A DNA stretch of 64,000 bases from contig NC_091216.1 in NCBI RefSeq assembly GCF_040958095.1, positions 336,001 through 400,000 on the forward strand. Direction: 5' to 3'. Below, one piece after another: positions 38,278 through 51,548 of the stretch; the stretch's first letter is position 1; every line of letters starts with the position of its first letter. The stretch is from Procambarus clarkii (lineage: Eukaryota; Arthropoda; Malacostraca; Decapoda; Cambaridae). Made by a program: the position numbers and the translations under genes. The notes under the pieces are model-generated. The model saw only the letters and a list, made by a program, of their open reading frames with translations, did not search any database and had not been told where the DNA came from.

Positions 38278-41200
38278 GGTTTTTGAGCCGAATTCTGACT
38301 CTCTGAACCTATTTTCAGTTTCAAATTACGACTTTTTATACCGAAAATATGCCAATTACTGAAAACGGCGATGGGTCATATTTTGCCGAACCCCCCTGCA
38401 GTTTTCAAAATGTTTGAAATGTCGGAAGTTTGACTCCTGAGAGTGATTTTTGAGCCAAATTCTGACTCTCTGCACCTTTTTTCAGTTTCAAATTACGACG
38501 TTTCATACGGAAAATATGACAATTACTGAAAACGGCGATGGGTCATATTTTGCCCAAATCCCCCTGCAGTTTTTAAAATGTCTTATCTGTCGGAAATTTG
38601 ACTCCTGAGCGTGGTTTTTGAGCCGAATTCTGACTCTCTGAACCGATTTTCAGTTTCAAATTACGACTTTTTATACCGAAAATATGCCAATTACTGAAAA
38701 CGGCGATGGGTCATATTTTACCGAACCCCCCTGCAGTTTTCAAAATGTCTGAAATGTCGGAAATTTGACTCCTGAGCGTGATTTTTTATCCGAATTCTGA
38801 CTCTCTGCACCTATTTTCAGTTTCAAATTACGACTTTTCATACCGAAAATATGCCAATTACTGAAAATAGCGATGGGTCATATTTTGCCCAAACCCCCCT
38901 GCAGTTTTTAAAATGTCTGAAATGTCGGAAATTTGACTCCTGAACGTGATTTTGGAGCCGAATTCTGACTCTCTGCCCTTATTTTCAGTTTCAAATTATG
39001 ACGTTTCATACAGAAAATATGCCAATTACTGTAAACAGCGATGGGTCATATTTTGCCCAAACCCCCCTGCAGTTTTCAAAATGTCTGAAATGTCGGAAAT
39101 TTGACTCCTGAGCGTGATTTTTTTATCCGAATTCTGACTCTCTGCACCTATTTTCAGTTTCAAATTACGACGTTTCATACCGAAAATATGCCAATTACTG
39201 AAAATAGCGATGGGTCATATTTTGCCCAAACCCCCCTGCAGTTTTTAAAATGTCTGAAATGTCGGAAATTTGACTCCTGAACGTGATTTTGGAGCCGAAT
39301 TCTGACTCTCTGCCCTTATTTTTAGTTTCAAATTACGACGTTTCATACCGAAAATATGCCAATTACTGTGAACGGCGATGGGTCATATTTTGCCCAAACC
39401 CCCCTGCAGTTTTCAAAATGTGTGAAATGTCGGAAATTTGACTCCTAAGCGTGATTTTGTATCCGAATACTGACTCTCTGCACCTATTTTCAGTTTCAAA
39501 TTACGTCTTTTTACACCGAAAATATGCCAATTACTGAAAACGGCGATGGGTCATATTTTGCCCAAACCCCCCTGCAGTTTTCAAAATGTCTGAAATGTCG
39601 GAAATTTGACTCCTGAGCGTGATTTTTTATCCGAATTCTTACTCTCTGCACCTATTTTCAGTTTCAAATTACGACGTTTCATACCGAAAATATGCCAATT
39701 ACTGAAAACGGCGATGGGTCATATTTTGCCCAAACCCTCCTGCAGTTTTTAAAATGTCTGAAATGTCGGAAATTTCACTCCTGAGCGTGATTTTTGAGCC
39801 GAATTCTGACTCTCTGCACCTATTTTCAGTTTCAAATAACGACTTTTTATACCGAAAATATGCCAATTACTGAAAACTGCGATTGGTCATATTTTGCCCA
39901 AACACCCCTGCAGTTTTCAAAATGACTGAAATGTCGGAAATTTGACTCCTGAGCGTGAATTTTTATCCGAATTCTGACTCTCTACACCTATTTTCAGTTT
40001 CAAATTACGACGTTTCATACCGAAAATATGCCAATTACTGAAAATGGAGATGGGTCATATTTTGCCCAAACCCCCCTGCAGTTTTCAAAATGTCTGAAAT
40101 GTCGGAAATTTGACTCCTGGGCGTGATTTTTTATCCGAATTCTAACTCTCTGCCCTTATTTTCAGTTTCAAATTACGACGTTTCATACGGAAAATATGCG
40201 AATTACTGTAAACGGCGATGGGTCATATTTTGCCCAAACCCCCCTGCAGTTTTCAAAATGTCTGAAATGTCGGAAATTTGACTCCTGAGCGTGATTTTTT
40301 ATCCGAATGCTGACTCTCTGCACCTATTTTCAGTTTCAAATTACGAAGTTTCATACCGAAAATATGCCAATTACTGTAAACGGCGATGGGTCATATTTTG
40401 CCCAAACCCACTTGCAGTTTTCAAAATGTCTGAAATGTCGGAAATTTGACTCCTGAGCGTGATTTTTAATCCGAATTCTGACTCTCTGCACCTATTTTCA
40501 GTTTCAAATTATGACGTTTCATACCGAAAATATGCCAATTACTGTAAACGGCGATGGGTCATATTTTGCCCAAACCCCCCTGCAGTTTTCAAAATGTCTG
40601 AAATGTCGGAAATTTGACTCCTGAGCGTGATTTTTTATCCGAATTCTGACTCTCTGCACCTATTTTCAGTTTCAAATTACGACGTTTCATACCGAAAATA
40701 TGCCAATTACTGAAAATAGCGATGGGTCATATTTTGCCCAAACCCCCCTGCAGTTTTTAAAATGTCTGAAATGTCGGAAATTTGACTCCTGAACGTGATT
40801 TTGGAGCCGAATTCTGACTCTCTGCCCTTATTTTTAGTTTCAAATTACGACGTTTCATACCGAAAATATGCCAATTACTGTAAACGGCGATGGATCATAT
40901 TTTGCCCAAACCCCCCTGCAGTTTTCAAAATGTGTGAAATGTCGGAAATTTGACTCCTGAGCGTGATTTTGTATCCGAATCCTGACTCTCTGCACCTATT
41001 TTCAGTTTCAAATTACGTCTTTTTACACCGAAAATATGCCAATTACTGAAAACGGCGATGGGTCATATTTTGCCCAAACCCCCCTGCAGTTTTCAAAATG
41101 TCTGAAATGTCGGAAATTTGACTCCTGAGCGTGATTTTTTATTCGAATTCTGACTCTCTGCACCTATTTTCAGTTTCAAATTAGGACGTTTCATACCGAA

Positions 41201-41665
41201 AATATGCCAATTACTGAAAACAGCGATGGGTCATATTTTGCCCAAACCCTCCTGCAGTTTTTAAAATGTCTGAAATGTCGGAAATTTCACTCCTGAACGT
41301 GATTTTTGAGCCGAATTCTGACTCTCTGCACCTATTTTCAGTTTCAAATAACGACTTTTTATACCGAAAATATGCCAATTACTGAAAACGGCGATGGGTC
41401 ATATTTTGCCCAAACCCCCCTGCAGTTTTCAAAATGACTGAAATGTCGGAAATTTGACTCCTGAGCGTTTTTTTTTATCCGAATTCTGACTCTCTGCACC
41501 TGTTTTCAGTTTCAAATTACGACGTTTCATACCGAAAATATGCCAATTACTGAAAATGGAGATGAGTCATATTTTGCCCAAACCCCCCTGCAGTTTTCAA
41601 AATGTCTGAAATGTCGGAAATTTGACTCCTGAGCGTGATTTTTTATCCGAATGCTGACTCTCTGC
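37970..41665 (+). repeat. D-type 22-unit HOR, copy 1
   Basis: About 3,695 bp repeated in tandem at 41,666-45,360. Markers: GAGCCGGATTTTGAC (38,110), TCTTATCTGTCGG (about 38,580), TTTTTTTATCC (about 39,120), GCGTGAATTTTTATCC (39,951), AAAATGGAGATG (about 40,043). The start lies inside the end of C-type copy 2. Confidence 0.92.
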
Positions 41666-44600
41666 ACCTATTTTCAGTTTCAAATTACGACGTTTCATAC
41701 CGAAAATATGCCAATTACTGTAAACGGCGATGGGTCATATTTTACCCAAACCCCCCTGCAGTTTTCAAAATGTCTGAAATGTCGGAAATCTGACTCGTGA
41801 GCGTGATTTTTGAGCCGGATTTTGACTCTCTGCATCTATTTTCAGATTCATGTTACGACTTTTCATACCGAAAATATGCCAATTACTGAAAACGGCGATG
41901 GGTCATATTTTGCCCAAACCCCCCTGCAGTTTTTAAAATGTCTGATATTTCGGAAGTTTGACTCCTGAGTGTGGTTTTTGAGCCGAATTCTGACTCTCTG
42001 AACCTATTTTCAGTTTCAAATTACGACTTTTTATACCGAAAATATGCCAATTACTGAAAACGGCGATGGGTCATATTTTGCCGAACCCCCCTGCAGTTTT
42101 CAAAATGTTTGAAATGTCGGAAGTTTGACTCCTGAGAGTGATTTTTGAGCCAAATTCTGACTCTCTGCACCTTTTTTCAGTTTCAAATTACGACGTTTCA
42201 TACGGAAAATATGACAATTACTGAAAACGGCGATGGGTCATATTTTGCCCAAATCCCCCTGCAGTTTTTAAAATGTCTTATCTGTCGGAAATTTGACTCC
42301 TGAGCGTGGTTTTTGAGCCGAATTCTGACTCTCTGAACCGATTTTCAGTTTCAAATTACGACTTTTTATACCGAAAATATGCCAATTACTGAAAACGGCG
42401 ATGGGTCATATTTTACCGAACCCCCCTGCAGTTTTCAAAATGTCTGAAATGTCGGAAATTTGACTCCTGAGCGTGATTTTTTATCCGAATTCTGACTCTC
42501 TGCACCTATTTTCAGTTTCAAATTACGACTTTTCATACCGAAAATATGCCAATTACTGAAAATAGCGATGGGTCATATTTTGCCCAAACCCCCCTGCAGT
42601 TTTTAAAATGTCTGAAATGTCGGAAATTTGACTCCTGAACGTGATTTTGGAGCCGAATTCTGACTCTCTGCCCTTATTTTCAGTTTCAAATTATGACGTT
42701 TCATACAGAAAATATGCCAATTACTGTAAACAGCGATGGGTCATATTTTGCCCAAACCCCCCTGCAGTTTTCAAAATGTCTGAAATGTCGGAAATTTGAC
42801 TCCTGAGCGTGATTTTTTTATCCGAATTCTGACTCTCTGCACCTATTTTCAGTTTCAAATTACGACGTTTCATACCGAAAATATGCCAATTACTGAAAAT
42901 AGCGATGGGTCATATTTTGCCCAAACCCCCCTGCAGTTTTTAAAATGTCTGAAATGTCGGAAATTTGACTCCTGAACGTGATTTTGGAGCCGAATTCTGA
43001 CTCTCTGCCCTTATTTTTAGTTTCAAATTACGACGTTTCATACCGAAAATATGCCAATTACTGTGAACGGCGATGGGTCATATTTTGCCCAAACCCCCCT
43101 GCAGTTTTCAAAATGTGTGAAATGTCGGAAATTTGACTCCTAAGCGTGATTTTGTATCCGAATACTGACTCTCTGCACCTATTTTCAGTTTCAAATTACG
43201 TCTTTTTACACCGAAAATATGCCAATTACTGAAAACGGCGATGGGTCATATTTTGCCCAAACCCCCCTGCAGTTTTCAAAATGTCTGAAATGTCGGAAAT
43301 TTGACTCCTGAGCGTGATTTTTTATCCGAATTCTTACTCTCTGCACCTATTTTCAGTTTCAAATTACGACGTTTCATACCGAAAATATGCCAATTACTGA
43401 AAACGGCGATGGGTCATATTTTGCCCAAACCCTCCTGCAGTTTTTAAAATGTCTGAAATGTCGGAAATTTCACTCCTGAGCGTGATTTTTGAGCCGAATT
43501 CTGACTCTCTGCACCTATTTTCAGTTTCAAATAACGACTTTTTATACCGAAAATATGCCAATTACTGAAAACTGCGATTGGTCATATTTTGCCCAAACAC
43601 CCCTGCAGTTTTCAAAATGACTGAAATGTCGGAAATTTGACTCCTGAGCGTGAATTTTTATCCGAATTCTGACTCTCTACACCTATTTTCAGTTTCAAAT
43701 TACGACGTTTCATACCGAAAATATGCCAATTACTGAAAATGGAGATGGGTCATATTTTGCCCAAACCCCCCTGCAGTTTTCAAAATGTCTGAAATGTCGG
43801 AAATTTGACTCCTGGGCGTGATTTTTTATCCGAATTCTAACTCTCTGCCCTTATTTTCAGTTTCAAATTACGACGTTTCATACGGAAAATATGCGAATTA
43901 CTGTAAACGGCGATGGGTCATATTTTGCCCAAACCCCCCTGCAGTTTTCAAAATGTCTGAAATGTCGGAAATTTGACTCCTGAGCGTGATTTTTTATCCG
44001 AATGCTGACTCTCTGCACCTATTTTCAGTTTCAAATTACGAAGTTTCATACCGAAAATATGCCAATTACTGTAAACGGCGATGGGTCATATTTTGCCCAA
44101 ACCCACTTGCAGTTTTCAAAATGTCTGAAATGTCGGAAATTTGACTCCTGAGCGTGATTTTTAATCCGAATTCTGACTCTCTGCACCTATTTTCAGTTTC
44201 AAATTATGACGTTTCATACCGAAAATATGCCAATTACTGTAAACGGCGATGGGTCATATTTTGCCCAAACCCCCCTGCAGTTTTCAAAATGTCTGAAATG
44301 TCGGAAATTTGACTCCTGAGCGTGATTTTTTATCCGAATTCTGACTCTCTGCACCTATTTTCAGTTTCAAATTACGACGTTTCATACCGAAAATATGCCA
44401 ATTACTGAAAATAGCGATGGGTCATATTTTGCCCAAACCCCCCTGCAGTTTTTAAAATGTCTGAAATGTCGGAAATTTGACTCCTGAACGTGATTTTGGA
44501 GCCGAATTCTGACTCTCTGCCCTTATTTTTAGTTTCAAATTACGACGTTTCATACCGAAAATATGCCAATTACTGTAAACGGCGATGGATCATATTTTGC

Positions 44601-45360
44601 CCAAACCCCCCTGCAGTTTTCAAAATGTGTGAAATGTCGGAAATTTGACTCCTGAGCGTGATTTTGTATCCGAATCCTGACTCTCTGCACCTATTTTCAG
44701 TTTCAAATTACGTCTTTTTACACCGAAAATATGCCAATTACTGAAAACGGCGATGGGTCATATTTTGCCCAAACCCCCCTGCAGTTTTCAAAATGTCTGA
44801 AATGTCGGAAATTTGACTCCTGAGCGTGATTTTTTATTCGAATTCTGACTCTCTGCACCTATTTTCAGTTTCAAATTAGGACGTTTCATACCGAAAATAT
44901 GCCAATTACTGAAAACAGCGATGGGTCATATTTTGCCCAAACCCTCCTGCAGTTTTTAAAATGTCTGAAATGTCGGAAATTTCACTCCTGAACGTGATTT
45001 TTGAGCCGAATTCTGACTCTCTGCACCTATTTTCAGTTTCAAATAACGACTTTTTATACCGAAAATATGCCAATTACTGAAAACGGCGATGGGTCATATT
45101 TTGCCCAAACCCCCCTGCAGTTTTCAAAATGACTGAAATGTCGGAAATTTGACTCCTGAGCGTTTTTTTTTATCCGAATTCTGACTCTCTGCACCTGTTT
45201 TCAGTTTCAAATTACGACGTTTCATACCGAAAATATGCCAATTACTGAAAATGGAGATGAGTCATATTTTGCCCAAACCCCCCTGCAGTTTTCAAAATGT
45301 CTGAAATGTCGGAAATTTGACTCCTGAGCGTGATTTTTTATCCGAATGCTGACTCTCTGC
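41666..45360 (+). repeat. D-type HOR, copy 2
   Basis: Almost base-for-base copy of 37,970-41,665. Both the GCCGGATTTTG and the GCGTGAATTTTTATCC markers lie exactly 3,695 bp apart, with no net indel across the unit. This is the cleanest long duplication in the window. Confidence 0.93.
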
Positions 45361-46990
45361 ACCTATTTTCAGTTTCAAATTACGACGTTTCATACCGAAA
45401 ATATGCCAATTACTGTAAACGGCGATGGGTCATATTTTGCCCAAACCCACTTGCAGTTTTCAAAATGTCTGAAATGTCGGAAATTTGACTCCTGAGCGTC
45501 ATTTTTTAACCGAATTTTGACTCTCTGCACCTATTTTCAGTTTCAAATTACGACTTTTTATACCGAAAATATGCCAATTACTGAAAACGGCGATGGGTCA
45601 TATTTTGCCCAAACCCCCCTGCAGTTTTTAAAATGTCTGAAATGTCGGAAATTTGACTCCTGAGCGTGATTTCTGAGCCAAATTCTGACTCTCTGCACCT
45701 ATTTTCAGTTTCAAATTACGACGTTTCATACCGAAAATATGCCAATTACTGAAAACGGCGATGGGTCATATTTTGCCAAAACCCCCCTGCAGTTTTCAAA
45801 ATGTCTGAAATGTCGGAAATTTGACTCGTGAGAGTGATTTTTTAGCCGAATTCTGACTGTCTGCACTTATTTATAGATTCATATTACGACTTTTCATACC
45901 GAAAATATGCCAATTACTGAAAACATCGATGGGTCATATTTTGCCCAAACCCCCCTGCAGTTTTTAAAATGTCTGAAATGTCGGAAATTTGAATCCTGAG
46001 CGTGGTTTTTGAGCCGAATTCTGACTCTCTGCACCTATTTTCAGATTAATATTACGACTTTTCATACCAAAAATATGCCAATTACTGAAAACCGCGATGG
46101 GTCATATATTGCCCAAACCCCCCTGCAGTTTTTAAAATGTCTGATATATCGAAAATTTGACTCCTGAGCGTGATTTTTGCGCCGGATTCTGACTCTCTGC
46201 ACCTATTTTCAGATTCAAATTACGACGTTTCATACCGAAAATATGCCAATTTCTGTAAACGGCGATTGGTCATATTTTACCCAATCCCCCGTGCAGTTTT
46301 CAAAATGTTTGAAATGTCGAAAATTTGACTCCTGAGCGTGAGATTTGAGCCGAATTCTGACTCTCTGCACCTATTTTCAGTTTCAAATTACGACTATTTA
46401 TACCGAAAATATGCCAATTACTGAAAACGGCGATGGGTCATATTTTGCCCAATCCCCCCTGCAATTTTCAAAATGTCTGAAATGTCCGAAATTTGACTCC
46501 TGAGCGTGATTTTTTATCCGAATTCTGACTCTCTGCACCTATTTTCAGTTTCAAATTACGACGTTTCATACCGAAAATATGCCAATTACTGAAAACGGCC
46601 ATGGGTCATATTTTGCCCAAACCCCCCTGCACTTTTCAAAATGTCTGAAATGTCGGAAATTAGACTCCTGAGCGTGATTTTTGAGCCAAATTCTGACTCT
46701 CTGCACCTATTTTCAGTTTCAAATAACGACTTTTTATACCGAAAATATGCCAATTACTGAAAACGGAGATGGGTCATATTTTGCCCAAACCCCCCTGCAG
46801 TTTTCAAAATGTCGGAAATGTCGGAAATTTGACTCCTGAGCGTGATTTTTTATCCGAATTCTGACTCTCTGCACCTATTTTCAGTTTTAAATTACGACTT
46901 TTTATACCGAAAATATGCCAATTACTGAAAACGGCGATGGGTCATATTTTTCCCAAACCCCCCTGCAGTTTTCAAAATGTCTGAAATGTC
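44324..46990 (+). repeat. E-type 17-unit HOR, copy 1
   Basis: Repeated at +2,856/2,857 bp. Markers: GCGTCATTTTTTAACC (45,496), GATTTCTGAGCC, TTATTTATAGATTCAT (about 45,870), TTTTTGCGCCGG (about 46,187), GTGAGATTTGAGCC (about 46,339), AATGTCCGAAATTTG. The first part overlaps the end of D-type copy 2. Confidence 0.9.
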
Positions 46991-47179
46991 GGAAATTTGA
47001 CTCCTGAACGTGATTTTGGAGCCGAATTCTGACTCTCTGCCCTTATTTTCAGTTTCAAATTATGACGTTTCATACCGAAAATATGCCAATTACGGTAAAC
47101 GGCGATTTGTCATATTTTGCCCAAACCCCCCTGCAGTTTTCAAAATGTCTGAAATGTCGGAAATTTGACTCCTGAGCGT

Positions 47180-49850
47180 GATTTTTTATCCGAATTCTGA
47201 CTCTCTGCACCTATTTTCAGTTTCAAATTACGACGTTTCATACCGAAAATATGCCAATTACTGAAAATAGCGATGGGTCATATTTTGCCCAAACCCCCCC
47301 GCAGTTTTTAAAATGTCTGAAATGTCGGAAATTTGACTCCTGAACGTGATTTTGGAGCCGAATTCTGACTCTCTGCCCTTATTTTTAGTTTCAAATTACG
47401 ACGTTTCATACCGAAAATATGCCAATTACTGTAAACGGCGATGGATCATATTTTGCCCAAACCCCCCTGCAGTTTTCAAAATGTGTGAAATGTCGGAAAT
47501 TTGACTCCTGAGCGTGATTTTGTATCCGAATCCTGACTCTCTGCACCTATTTTCAGTTTCAAATTACGTCTTTTTACACCGAAAATATGCCAATTACTGG
47601 AAACGGCGATGGGTCATATTTTGCCCAAACCCCCCTGCAGTTTTCAAAATGTCTGAAATGTCGGAAATTTGACTGCTGAGCGTGATTTTTTATTCGAATT
47701 CTGACTCTCTGCACCTATTTTCAGTTTCAAATTAGGACGTTTCATACCGAAAATATGCCAATTACTGAAAACAGCGATGGGTCATATTTTGCCCAAACCC
47801 TCCTGCAGTTTTTAAAATGTCTGAAATGTCGGAAATTTCACTCCTGAGCGTGATTTTTTATCCGAATTCTGACTCTCTGCACCTATTTTCAGTTTCAAAT
47901 AACGACTTTTTATACCGAAAATATGCCAATTACTGAAAACGGCGATGGGTCATATTTTGCCCAAACCCCCCTGCAGTTTTCAAAATGACTGAAATGTCGG
48001 AAATTTGACTCCTGAGCGTTTTTTTTTTATCCGAATTCTGACTCTCTGCACCTGTTTTCAGTTTCAAATTACGACGTTTCATACCGAAAATATGCCAATT
48101 ACTGAAAATGGAGATGAGTCATATTTTGCCCAAACCCCCCTGCAGTTTTCAAAATGTCTGAAATGTCGGAAATTTGACTCCTGAGCGTGATTTTTTATCC
48201 GAATGCTGACTCTCTGCACCTATTTTCAGTTTCAAATTACGACGTTTCATACCGAAAATATGCCAATTACTGTAAACGGCGATGGGTCATATTTTGCCCA
48301 AACCCACTTGCAGTTTTCAAAATGTCTGAAATGTCGGAAATTTGACTCCTGAGCGTCATTTTTTAACCGAATTTTGACTCTCTGCACCTATTTTCAGTTT
48401 CAAATTACGACTTTTTATACCGAAAATATGCCAATTACTGAAAACGGCGATGGGTCATATTTTGCCCAAACCCCCCTGCAGTTTTTAAAATGTCTGAAAT
48501 TTCGGAAATTTGACTCCTGAGCGTGATTTCTGAGCCAAATTCTGACTCTCTGCACCTATTTTCAGTTTCAAATTACGACGTTTCATACCGAAAATATGCC
48601 AATTACTGAAAACGGCGATGGGTCATATTTTGCCAAAACCCCCCTGCAGTTTTCAAAATGTCTGAAATGTCGGAAATTTGACTCGTGAGAGTGATTTTTT
48701 AGCCGAATTCTGACTGTCTGCACTTATTTATAGATTCATATTACGACTTTTCATACCGAAAATATGCCAATTACTGAAAACATCGATGGGTCATATTTTG
48801 CCCAAACCCCCCTGCAGTTTTTAAAATGTCTGAAATGTCGGAAATTTGAATCCTGAGCGTGGTTTTTGAGCCGAATTCTGACTCTCTGCACCTATTTTCA
48901 GATTAATATTATGACTTTTCATACCAAAAATATGCCAATTACTGAAAACCGCGATGGGTCATATATTGCCCAAACCCCCCTGCAGTTTTTAAAATGTCTG
49001 AAATGTAGAAAATTTGACTCCTGAGCGTGATTTTTGCGCCGGATTCTGACTCTCTGCACCTATTTTCAGACTCAAATTACGACGTTTCATACCGAAAATA
49101 TGCCAATTTCTGTAAACGGCGATTGGTCATATTTTACCCAAACCCCCGTGCAGTTTTCAAAATGTTTGAAATGTCGAAAATTTGACTCCTGAGCATGAGA
49201 TTTGAGCCGAATTCTGACTCTCTGCACCTATTTTCAGTTTCAAATTACGACTATTTATACCGAAAATATGCCAATTACTGAAAACGGCGATGGGTCATAT
49301 TTTGCCCAATCCCCCCTGCAATTTTCAAAATGTCTGAAATGTCCGAAATTTGACTCCTGAGCGTGATTTTTTATCCGAATTCTGACTCTCTGCACCTATT
49401 TTCAGTTTCAAATTACGACGTTTCATATCGAAAATATGCCAATTACTGAAAACGGCCATGGGTCATATTTTGCCCAAACCCCCCTGCACTTTTCAAAATG
49501 TCTGAAATGTCGGAAATTAGACTCCTGAGCGTGATTTTTGAGCCAAATTCTGACTCTCTGCACCTATTTTCAGTTTCAAATAACGACTTTTTATACCGAA
49601 AATATGCCAATTACTGAAAACGGCGATGGGTCATATTTTGCCCAAACCCCCCTGCAGTTTTCAAAATGTCGGAAATGTCGGAAATTTGACTCCTGAGCGT
49701 GATTTTTTATCCGAATTCTGACTCTCTGCACCTATTTTCAGTTTTAAATTACGACTTTTTATACCGAAAATATGCCAATTACTGAAAACGGCGATGGGTC
49801 ATATTTTGCCCAAACCCCCCTGCAGTTTTCAAAATGTCTGAAATGTCGGA
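47180..49850 (+). repeat. E-type HOR, copy 2
   Basis: GCGTCATTTTTTAACC at 48,353 is 2,857 bp from copy 1. One extra T in the T-run near 48,020 accounts for the 1-bp change in offset. Homology to copy 1 ends near 49,850, where copy 1 continues with a CTGAACGTGATTTTGG unit. Confidence 0.9.
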
Positions 49851-50036
49851 AATTTGACTCCTGAGCGTGATTTTTTATCCGAATTCTGACTCTCTGCACC
49901 TATTTTCAGTTTCAAATTACGACGTTTCATACCGAAAATATGCCAATTACTGAAAACGGCGATGGGTCATATTTTGCCCAAACCCCCCTGCAGTTTTTAA
50001 AATGTCTGAAATGTCGGAAATTTGACTCCTGAGCGT
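48525..50036 (+). repeat. F-type nine-unit HOR, copy 1
   Basis: 1,512 bp (exactly nine units) starting at the GATTTCTGAGCC unit, repeated at once. It is a subset of E-type units (TTATTTATAG, TTTTTGCGCC, GTGAGATTTG, TGTCCGAAA, TGCACTTTTC, TTTTAAATTACG). Confidence 0.92.
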
Positions 50037-51548
50037 GATTTCTGAGCCAAATTCTGACTCTCTGCACCTTTTTTCAGTTTCAAATTACGACGTTTCATAC
50101 CGAAAATATGCCAATTACTGAAAACGGCGATGGGTCATATTTTGCCAAAACCCCCCTGCAGTTTTCAAAATGTCTGAAATGTCGGAAATTTTACTGGTGA
50201 GAGTGATTTTTTAGCCGAATTCTGACTGTCTGCACTTATTTATAGATTCATATTACGACTTTTCATACCGAAAATATGCCAATTACTGAAAACATCGATG
50301 GGTCATATTTTGCCCAAACCCCCCTGCAGTTTTTAAAATGTCTGAAATGTCGGAAATTTGAATCCTGAGCGTGGTTTTTGAGCCGAATTCTGACTCTCTG
50401 CACCTATTTTCAGATTAATATTACGACTTTTCATACCAAAAATATGCCAATTACTGAAAACCGCGATGGGTCATATATTGCCCAAACCCCCATGCAGTTT
50501 TTAAAATGTCTGAAATGTAGAAAATTTGACTCCTGAGCGTGATTTTTGCGCCGGATTCTGACTCTCTGCACCTATTTTCAGATTCAAATTACGACGTTTC
50601 ATACCGAAAATATGCCAATTTCTGTAAACGGCGATTGGTCATATTTTACCCAAACCCCCGTGCAGTTTTCAAAATGTTTGAAATGTCGAAAATTTGACTC
50701 CTGAGCGTGAGATTTGAGCCGAATTCTGACTCTCTGCACCTATTTTCAGTTTCAAATTACGACTATTTATACCGAAAATATGCCAATTACTGAAAACGGC
50801 GATGGGTCATATTTTGCCCAATCCCCCCTGCAATTTTCAAAATGTCTGAAATGTCCGAAATTTGACTCATGAGCGTGATTTTTTATCCGAATTCTGACTC
50901 TCTGCACCTATTTTCAGTTTCAAATTACGACCTTTCATACCGAAAATATGCCAATTACTGAAAACGGCCATGGGTCATATTTTGCCCAAACCCCCCTGCA
51001 CTTTTCAAAATGTCTGAAATGTCGGAAATTAGACTCCTGAGCGTGATTTTTGAGCCAAATTCTGACTCTCTGCACCTATTTTCAGTTTCAAATAACGACT
51101 TTTTATACCGAAAATATGCCAATTACTGAAAACGGCGATGGGTCATATTTTGCCCAAACCCCCCTGCAGTTTTCAAAATGTCGGAAATGTCGGAAATTTG
51201 ACTCCTGAGCGTGATTTTTTATCCGAATTCTGACTCTCTGCACCTATTTTCAGTTTTAAATTACGACTTTTTATACCGAAAATATGCCAATTACTGAAAA
51301 CGGCGATGGGTCATATTTTGCCCAAACCCCCCTGCAGTTTTCAAAATGTCTGAAATGTCGGAAATTTGACTCCTGAGCGTGATTTTTTATCCGGATTCTG
51401 ACTCTCTGCACCTATTTTCAGTTTCAAATTACGACGTTTCATACCGAAAATATGCCAATTACTGAAAACGGCGATGGGTCATATTTTGCCCAAACCCCCC
51501 TGCAGTTTTTAAAATGTCTGAAATGTCGGAAATTTGACTCCTGAGCGT
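50037..51548 (+). repeat. F-type nine-unit HOR, copy 2
   Basis: TTTTTGCGCC at 49,031 and 50,543 confirms a 1,512-bp offset. Private changes include ACTGGTGAG (about 50,192), CCCCCATGCAG (about 50,487) and ACGACCTTTC (about 50,928). Confidence 0.92.
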
